Origin: Thermohalobaculum xanthum
GTDB lineage: Bacteria; Pseudomonadota; Alphaproteobacteria; Rhodobacterales; Rhodobacteraceae
Direction: 5' to 3'
Assembly (NCBI RefSeq): GCF_016623495.1
Contig: NZ_JAEHHL010000002.1
Location: 248,001-312,000, forward strand
DNA: 64,000 nt
The position numbers and the translations under genes are program-made. Within the stretch, counting starts at the first letter, position 1. Every line of letters starts with the position of its first letter. The notes beneath the pieces are model-generated. The model did not search any database. It saw only the letters and a list, made by a program, of their open reading frames with translations, and was not told the DNA's origin. This document shows positions 58,761 to 64,000 of this stretch, piece after piece.

Positions 58761-60698
58761 ATGCTGCATTTACTGAGGCGCGGCGCGAAATCCTGGATCG
58801 CGAAGCTGTTGATCGCCCTGTTGGTGCTGAGCTTCGCCGTCTGGGGAATTGGCGACATCTTCTCGTTCCGCGGCGGCACGGCGGTGGCAACGGCGGGCGA
58901 GGAAGAGGTCACGGCGGACGAGTTTGCCGATGCCCTGGCGCGCGCCCAGGCGCGGCTGAGCCAGGAGGCCGGGCGCGCCGTGAGCTATTCGGACATGCGC
59001 GCGCTGGGCATCGACCGGCGCGTCCTCGCAAGCCTGGTGCGCGACGCGACGCTGCGCGCCGAGCTGGCGCGACTGGGCATCGCCGCGCCCGATCGCGCGG
59101 TCGCCGACGAGATCCGGCAGAACCCCGCCTTCCTCGGCCCGGCCGGCAATTTCTCGGACACCGCCTACCGCATGCTGCTGGCGCAGCAGCGCATGTCGCC
59201 CGCCGAATTCGAAAGACTGACCCGCGCGCTGATCGGGCAGGAGTTGGTCACGGAGGCCGTGTCCGGCACCGACGCGACGGCGCCCGGGCTGGCAGTGCGC
59301 ATCACCGCCTGGCGCGGCGAGACGCGCAACCTGCAGCTGCTGACGCTCGACCCCAGGCTCGCGGACGACCCCGGCATGCCGGACGACGCGGCGCTGGCCG
59401 CCTTCTTCGAGGCCGAGGCCGAGCGCTTCCGCGAGCCGGACCGGCGCTTCGGGCGCTATCTGCACGTCGATGTCGCGAAGCTGGCCGAGGACGAGGCGGC
59501 GAAGCTGACCGACGACGAGCTGCAGGCAGCCTACGAGAGCGAGCGCGACCTGCATGTCACCGAGCCCACCCGCACGGTCGACCAGATCATCTTCCCGTCG
59601 CTGGCCGAAGCCGAGGCGGCGGCGGCGCGGCTCGCCTTGGGCGAGGTCGATTTCGACGGGCTGGCCGCCGAGATGGACCAGGCCGGCGACGGGCTTTCGC
59701 TGGGCGTGCTCCAGCCGGGCGACCTGCCCGAAGGGCCCGATACGGCGGTCTTTGCGCTCGAGGCACCGGGCGTGACCGGTGCGGTCGAGACACCGCTGGG
59801 CGGCGCGATCCTGCGGGTGACCGAGGTCACCGAGGGCGGCGCCGTGCCGTTCGAGGACATTCGCGACGAGATCGCCGAGCGTCTCGCCACCGAGAACGCG
59901 GTCATCCGCGCGCCCGAGGTCGCCAACGAGATCGAGGAGCTGCGCGCCGCCGGCAAGACATTGGCCGAGATCGCCGCCGAGATGGGCGGACAGGTCGCGC
60001 TGGTCGAGATCGCGGGGATCGCGCCCGACGGCACCCTGCCCGGCGGCGACCGCGCGGGCGGCGCGCTGGCCGTGTCCGAGGCGCTTGCCGAGGTGACCGA
60101 CGCGCTGGACGCTGAGGAGCGCGACATCATCGAGCTGCCCGATGGCGGCTATTTCCTCGCCTATGTCGAGCGTGTCGAGCCGAGCCACATCCCCGAGCTC
60201 GACGGGATCCGCGACCGCGTCGTCGAGGCCTGGCGCCAGGAACAGATCATGGCGAGCCTCGAGGAGCGCGCGGCGCAGATCGCGGCCGGCATCGCGCGCG
60301 GCACCGGCGCGACGCTGGCGACCACCGCCGCGGGCATGGGCCGCACCGCGAGCGAGACCGGCTTCTTCCTGCGTGACGCCCCGCCGGCGAGCCTGCCTGA
60401 CGCGCTGGTCCAGCCGGTCTTCGAGGCCGACAAGGGCGCGGTCCTGACCGCCCGCCTGCCGGATGGCGAGGGAGTGGTCCTGGCCGAGGTGATCGCCATC
60501 ACGCAGATGGCGCCCGAGGCGCTCGAGCAGATGTCGCAGCAGATCGAGCAGGCCCTGGCACAGTCGCTCGAGGCCGACCGGGTCGAGTATTTCGCCCGGG
60601 CGCTGGAGAGCACCCACCAGGTCGCCTACTACCCGCAGGCCATCGAGAGCACCATCTCGGCGATCTCGGGCGGAGCCGGCAGCGGCGGAGGCCTGTAA
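58761..60698 (+). CDS. ppiD: Peptidyl-prolyl isomerase PpiD (SurA_N-type)
   Basis: The 645-residue protein has one N-terminal membrane anchor (about residues 13-35), then a SurA_N-type chaperone domain, and a parvulin-type domain in the middle (residues about 270-360, TRTVDQIIFPSLAEAE onward). It is probably the periplasmic folding factor PpiD of this group. The ATG at 58761 follows GAGG. It ends 5 bases before trpE, so the two are probably co-transcribed. Confidence 0.85.
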   Translation: MLHLLRRGAKSWIAKLLIALLVLSFAVWGIGDIFSFRGGTAVATAGEEEVTADEFADALARAQARLSQEAGRAVSYSDMRALGIDRRVLASLVRDATLRAELARLGIAAPDRAVADEIRQNPAFLGPAGNFSDTAYRMLLAQQRMSPAEFERLTRALIGQELVTEAVSGTDATAPGLAVRITAWRGETRNLQLLTLDPRLADDPGMPDDAALAAFFEAEAERFREPDRRFGRYLHVDVAKLAEDEAAKLTDDELQAAYESERDLHVTEPTRTVDQIIFPSLAEAEAAAARLALGEVDFDGLAAEMDQAGDGLSLGVLQPGDLPEGPDTAVFALEAPGVTGAVETPLGGAILRVTEVTEGGAVPFEDIRDEIAERLATENAVIRAPEVANEIEELRAAGKTLAEIAAEMGGQVALVEIAGIAPDGTLPGGDRAGGALAVSEALAEVTDALDAEERDIIELPDGGYFLAYVERVEPSHIPELDGIRDRVVEAWRQEQIMASLEERAAQIAAGIARGTGATLATTAAGMGRTASETGFFLRDAPPASLPDALVQPVFEADKGAVLTARLPDGEGVVLAEVIAITQMAPEALEQMSQQIEQALAQSLEADRVEYFARALESTHQVAYYPQAIESTISAISGGAGSGGGL

Positions 60699-60703
60699 GC
60701 CAG

Positions 60704-62218
60704 ATGACGGCCGGGATGCGTATTCGGCCCGAGCGGGCCGCCTTTGCAGCGGGCTGGGCGCGCGGGGACAACCAGATCGTCTGGGCCGAGCTCGTCGCCG
60801 ACCAGGACACCCCCGTCTCGCTGATGCTCAAGCTCACCGAGGCGCGGCCGATGAGTTTCATGCTCGAGTCAGTCACCGGTGGCGAGATCCGCGGGCGCTA
60901 TTCCGTGATCGGCTTCGACCCGGACCTGATCTGGCGCTGCCGCGGCGAACGGGCCGAGATCAACCGCAACGCCGCCTCGGAACCCGACGCCTTCGAGCCC
61001 GAGGACCGGCCGACGCTGGCCAGCCTGCGGGCGCTGATCGCCGAGAGCCGCATCGAACTGCCGCGCGAGCTGCCGCCGATGGCGGCCGGGCTGTTCGGCT
61101 ATCTCGGCTACGACATGATCCGCCTGGTCGAGCGCCTGCCCGAGCCGAACCCCGACCCGCTGGGCCTGCCCGACGCGATGATGCTGCGCCCGCGCCTGAT
61201 CGCGATCGTCGACAACGTCAAGGATATCGTGACGCTCTGCGCACCGGTCTGGCACGACGCGCGCGATGCGGACGCGGCCTATGACGAGGCTGTGGCGCGG
61301 CTTCACGCCGGGTGCAACGCGCTCGACCGGCGCGACCTGGGCCACACGCCTGTCACGCCGCTCGAGACCGCGGCGGCGCGCGCCCTCGAGCCCGCATCCA
61401 ACACCACCCATCCCGAGTACCTCGAGATGGTCGAGCGCGCGAAGGACTATATCCGCGCGGGCGACATCTTCCAGGTGGTGCCGAGCCAGCGCTGGGCGCT
61501 GCCGCTCGAGGTCGAACCCTTCTCGCTCTACCGCGCGCTGCGGCGGACGAACCCGTCGCCCTACATGTTCTTCTTTAACCTCGGCGGCTTCCACATCGCC
61601 GGCGCAAGCCCCGAGATCCTGGTGCGGGTGCGCGACGGCAAGGTCACGATCCGGCCGATCGCTGGCACCCGCAAGCGTGGCCGCACGCCCGAGGAGGACG
61701 AGGCGCTGGAGGCTGACCTGCTGGCCGATCCCAAGGAGCGGGCCGAGCACCTGATGCTGCTGGACCTTGGCCGCAACGACGTGGGCCGGGTGGCGAAGAT
61801 CGGCACCGTCGACCCGAACGAGCAGTTCACGGTCGAGCGCTACAGCCATGTGATGCATATCGTCTCGAACGTCGATGGCGAGCTGCGCGAAGGGGTCGAC
61901 GCGATCGACGCGCTGTTGGCCGGGCTGCCGGCCGGCACGGTGTCCGGCGCGCCCAAGATCCGCGCGATGGAGATCATCGACGAACTCGAGAAGGAAAAGC
62001 GCGGCGTCTATGCCGGCGGTGTCGGCTACTTCTCGGCAGCGGGCGAGATGGACACCTGCATCGCGCTGCGCACGGGCGTGATCAAGGATGGCACGCTCTA
62101 TGTGCAGGCCGGGGGCGGCGTCGTCTACGACAGCGACCCCGAGGCCGAGTTCCAGGAAACGGTCAACAAGTCGATGGCGCTGATGCACGCGGCAAGCGTC
62201 GCGCGAAACTTCAACTGA
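60704..62218 (+). CDS. trpE: Anthranilate synthase component I
   Basis: The 504-residue protein has the chorismate-binding domain with RPIAGTRKRGRTPEED, EHLMLLDLGRNDVGRV and VERYSHVMHIVSNVDG, and the N-terminal feedback-binding domain with LLESV-like FMLESVTGGEIRGRYS, where tryptophan binds. It makes anthranilate from chorismate with TrpG. It begins 5 bases after ppiD, so no separate trp leader or attenuator precedes it. The trpG gene begins at 63922, after a gene on the opposite strand. Confidence 0.94.
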   Translation: MTAGMRIRPERAAFAAGWARGDNQIVWAELVADQDTPVSLMLKLTEARPMSFMLESVTGGEIRGRYSVIGFDPDLIWRCRGERAEINRNAASEPDAFEPEDRPTLASLRALIAESRIELPRELPPMAAGLFGYLGYDMIRLVERLPEPNPDPLGLPDAMMLRPRLIAIVDNVKDIVTLCAPVWHDARDADAAYDEAVARLHAGCNALDRRDLGHTPVTPLETAAARALEPASNTTHPEYLEMVERAKDYIRAGDIFQVVPSQRWALPLEVEPFSLYRALRRTNPSPYMFFFNLGGFHIAGASPEILVRVRDGKVTIRPIAGTRKRGRTPEEDEALEADLLADPKERAEHLMLLDLGRNDVGRVAKIGTVDPNEQFTVERYSHVMHIVSNVDGELREGVDAIDALLAGLPAGTVSGAPKIRAMEIIDELEKEKRGVYAGGVGYFSAAGEMDTCIALRTGVIKDGTLYVQAGGGVVYDSDPEAEFQETVNKSMALMHAASVARNFN

Positions 62219-62310
62219 GCCTCATGGGACCGGTTGCGCGTGGGGCTGGGGCGCGCCTATGCACCCCGCCCCTCACGCGGCGATCCGGCTCGGCCTGATC
62301 CCGGCGCGCC

Positions 62311-63762
62311 TCAGCCCGACCGCGCCCTGAGCACCGCCGAGAGCGGAACCGGGCGCACCTGCCCGCCACGCTGCAGGCTCCAGGCCACGAGCGCCCGCAA
62401 TGCCTCGGCGGTCGCGGGCACCAGCACGATCTGCGGCGTTCCCTTGGCGGCGTCCGCGGTCGCGGCCTCCACCTGCTGCGCCAGCTGCGACGGCGTCGAG
62501 CGCCGCGAGACGCTGCGGTCGGCGGCCGCGAAGGGCACGCCGGCACGCCTCGCGCCCAGCTCGGCCGCGCCGCCGGCGACCGCGCGGTTCTCGAGATAGC
62601 CAAAGCCGTGCTGCGCCAGCAGCGCCATCACCGCGTCACCGGCGGCCTGCCCCGCGCTGGAGGGATAGGCCGACACCGCGACGCCCTGCGGCAGCGCCGC
62701 GAGGGCCGCGAGCGCGCGGCGCGAGGCAGCATCGGCATCGAGATCCGTCAGCAGCGCGTCCGATTCGGCCACCCGCCCGCCGAGGGTATCGGTGGGCAGC
62801 TGCACCACGACCTCGTGACCAGCCTCGCGAGCCGCCTCGGCCAGCGCGGCCGCGGCGTCATCGCCCGGCACGATGCCAAGGGTGATCGGGAATGGAAGCC
62901 CTGCCAGCATCTCGGGGGTGAGACCGCCGGGCTCGGCCGCATCGCTGACCACGAAGGCGATGGCCGGCACGCCGGCGGGAAGATCGACGTCGCGCGCATT
63001 GACCTCGAGCGCGGGACCCGCGAGCGCAAGCTCGGGCGCCGGGGGTTCGGCGGGCTCAGCGGCTTCCGCGGGCTCGGCCACGGCAGGAGCTTCGACGGGA
63101 GCGGAAGGCGCGGGCTCGGGCGAGGCGGGCGCCTCGGCCGGCAAGGCGGCCGTCTCGGCGCCAGGCGAGGGCGCGGCCGGGGCGAGCGCCGCCCCGTCGG
63201 CCGACGGGGCGGCTTCGCCCTGCGGCGCGACGGGCGCATCGCCGAGCAGAATGGCGAGCTGGTTGCGCGCATCATCGACATCGGCCGGAGGCGCAAGCTC
63301 GGACTGCGCGCCCGCATCGGCGCCGGGCGCGCCCGGCGCGCCAAGGGCCGAGGGTTGCGCCGGAGCCAGCGATAGCGGCGCGGACGGCGCAGGCTGCGCC
63401 CCGCTGGCGCCGAGATTGCCGCCCAGACCCGAGGATTCGGTTCCCGCGATCTCGGGAAGACTTGCGCCCGGGGCCGTGCCGCCGCTCGAGGGACGCGGCG
63501 CGGCTACGCCGCCCGGCGCGCCGGGCGCGGTTGCGGGCGCGCTGGCGACGGGCTGTTCCAGGGTGCCGGGCACGGTCGCTCCGGGCGAGGCCGGGCGTCC
63601 CGCGACGTCCGTCGAGGTCGCGAAAGGCGTGCGCTCGGGAATTTCGGTCAGGCCCGAGAAGACCGTGAACGCAACAACCGCCGCAGCCATGGCCACCACG
63701 GCTCCGCCCAGAAACCTTACGATCGTGATCCCGATCCCGCTGCTCCTGTGTCTCGCGTTCAT
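62311..63762 (-). CDS. Divergent polysaccharide deacetylase family protein
   Basis: The 483-residue protein has an N-terminal membrane helix (about residues 10-32), a long Ala/Pro/Glu-rich low-complexity region (35-255), and a C-terminal domain (from about 265) with LPAGVPAIAFVVSDAAEPGG and FPITLGIVPGDD. This resembles the divergent polysaccharide deacetylase (DUF610) family. The long disordered stretch probably spans the periplasm to reach the cell wall. The ATG at 63762 is chosen for the best first helix. It lies between trpE and trpG on the opposite strand. Confidence 0.85.
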   Translation of the reverse strand: MNARHRSSGIGITIVRFLGGAVVAMAAAVVAFTVFSGLTEIPERTPFATSTDVAGRPASPGATVPGTLEQPVASAPATAPGAPGGVAAPRPSSGGTAPGASLPEIAGTESSGLGGNLGASGAQPAPSAPLSLAPAQPSALGAPGAPGADAGAQSELAPPADVDDARNQLAILLGDAPVAPQGEAAPSADGAALAPAAPSPGAETAALPAEAPASPEPAPSAPVEAPAVAEPAEAAEPAEPPAPELALAGPALEVNARDVDLPAGVPAIAFVVSDAAEPGGLTPEMLAGLPFPITLGIVPGDDAAAALAEAAREAGHEVVVQLPTDTLGGRVAESDALLTDLDADAASRRALAALAALPQGVAVSAYPSSAGQAAGDAVMALLAQHGFGYLENRAVAGGAAELGARRAGVPFAAADRSVSRRSTPSQLAQQVEAATADAAKGTPQIVLVPATAEALRALVAWSLQRGGQVRPVPLSAVLRARSG

Positions 63763-63921
63763 CGCTCCACCCCGCTCTGCCTGCCCCGTTCGGCGTTGCT
63801 GCTGGGCCCGCCCTCCGCCCGCTTCCCTTGACGGCGGCTTGCCTGACACGGCATCTATACGCGCAACCCGGCCCAGCGGCCAACAGAGAACCCGGCTCGC
63901 CGGTCGAGAGAGACACCCCCG

Positions 63922-64000
63922 ATGCTTCTGCTGATCGACAATTACGACAGCTTCACATGGAACCTCGTCCATTATTTCGGCGAACTCGGCGCCGAGATGC
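63922..64000 (+). CDS. trpG: Anthranilate synthase component II, N-terminal part (runs off window)
   Basis: The first 26 residues, starting [19 protein letters not shown], are the typical start of TrpG/PabA glutamine amidotransferases ([10 protein letters not shown]). The protein supplies ammonia to TrpE. The gene begins on the plus strand 159 bases from the divergent deacetylase gene. PabA is nearly identical at this end, but position near trpE favours TrpG. Confidence 0.85.
   Translation, partial: MLLLIDNYDSFTWNLVHYFGELGAEM

Overview
The window is about 64 kb of very GC-rich, tightly packed bacterial chromosome. The gene set points to a marine or saline alphaproteobacterium of the order Rhodobacterales: it has two different DMSP lyases (DddP and DddL), the PhyR-NepR-EcfG general stress system, a choline importer plus phosphatidylcholine synthase, and the membrane urate oxidase PuuD. 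No rRNA, tRNA, insertion sequence, prophage or CRISPR array was seen. Codon use looks uniform, so nothing stands out as a recently acquired island.

Layout. 0-5.8 kb: tail of a probable surface protein, an ABC-F ATPase, MarC, a DUF188 protein, a Nudix hydrolase, and an ArsR-regulated UPF0718/ArsP-type permease. 6.0-9.9 kb: a four-gene molybdenum hydroxylase operon (FAD, 2Fe-2S and Mo subunits plus a MoaD-like protein). 10.1-13.4 kb: a compact minus-strand operon of Rieske oxygenase, RidA, DUF1028 and acetylpolyamine amidohydrolase. 14.1-16.7 kb: purine (urate) breakdown genes puuD, uraD and allA. 16.8-21.5 kb: an acyl-CoA ligase facing a minus-strand group of EamA transporter, M24 hydrolase and a GrdB-like protein in which cysteine replaces selenocysteine. 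21.8-25.2 kb: choXWV choline import and a CMD-family protein. 25.3-29.5 kb: the general stress response locus, with two overlapping EcfG promoters back to back and a third in front of a small membrane-anchored protein. 29.7-31.3 kb: DUF1007 plus a NicO metal exporter. 31.3-32.8 kb: Nudix hydrolase and pcs. 32.9-37.8 kb: potABCD polyamine import facing an N-carbamoylputrescine amidase. 37.8-41.7 kb: AbrB-family membrane protein, SleB-type lipoprotein, acyl-CoA dehydrogenase, DoxX and rhodanese. 41.8-47.3 kb: dddL with a thiolase, a DUF3445 haem demethylase with a methyltransferase, and dddP. 47.5-57.3 kb: a secreted protein, an alpha/beta-hydrolase-OsmC fusion, an FAD oxidase, parE, DUF2490, an EamA transporter, a lipoprotein and Uup. 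57.5-64 kb: aminotransferase, PpiD, trpE, a divergent polysaccharide deacetylase, and the start of trpG.

How the genes fit together. Much of the window handles small nitrogen and sulfur compounds found around marine algae: DMSP cleavage (DddP, DddL), choline uptake feeding membrane lipid (ChoXWV, Pcs), polyamine import and breakdown (PotABCD, AguB, acetylpolyamine amidohydrolase), purine breakdown, and oxidative demethylation (DUF3445, Rieske oxygenase). Regulatory signals that could be read directly include the EcfG promoters (GGAAC-N17-CGTT), a probable leaderless arsR promoter with an operator between its boxes, a TetR-type palindrome before thiolase-dddL, and three copies of an unassigned palindrome, TTCACGCGTGAA.
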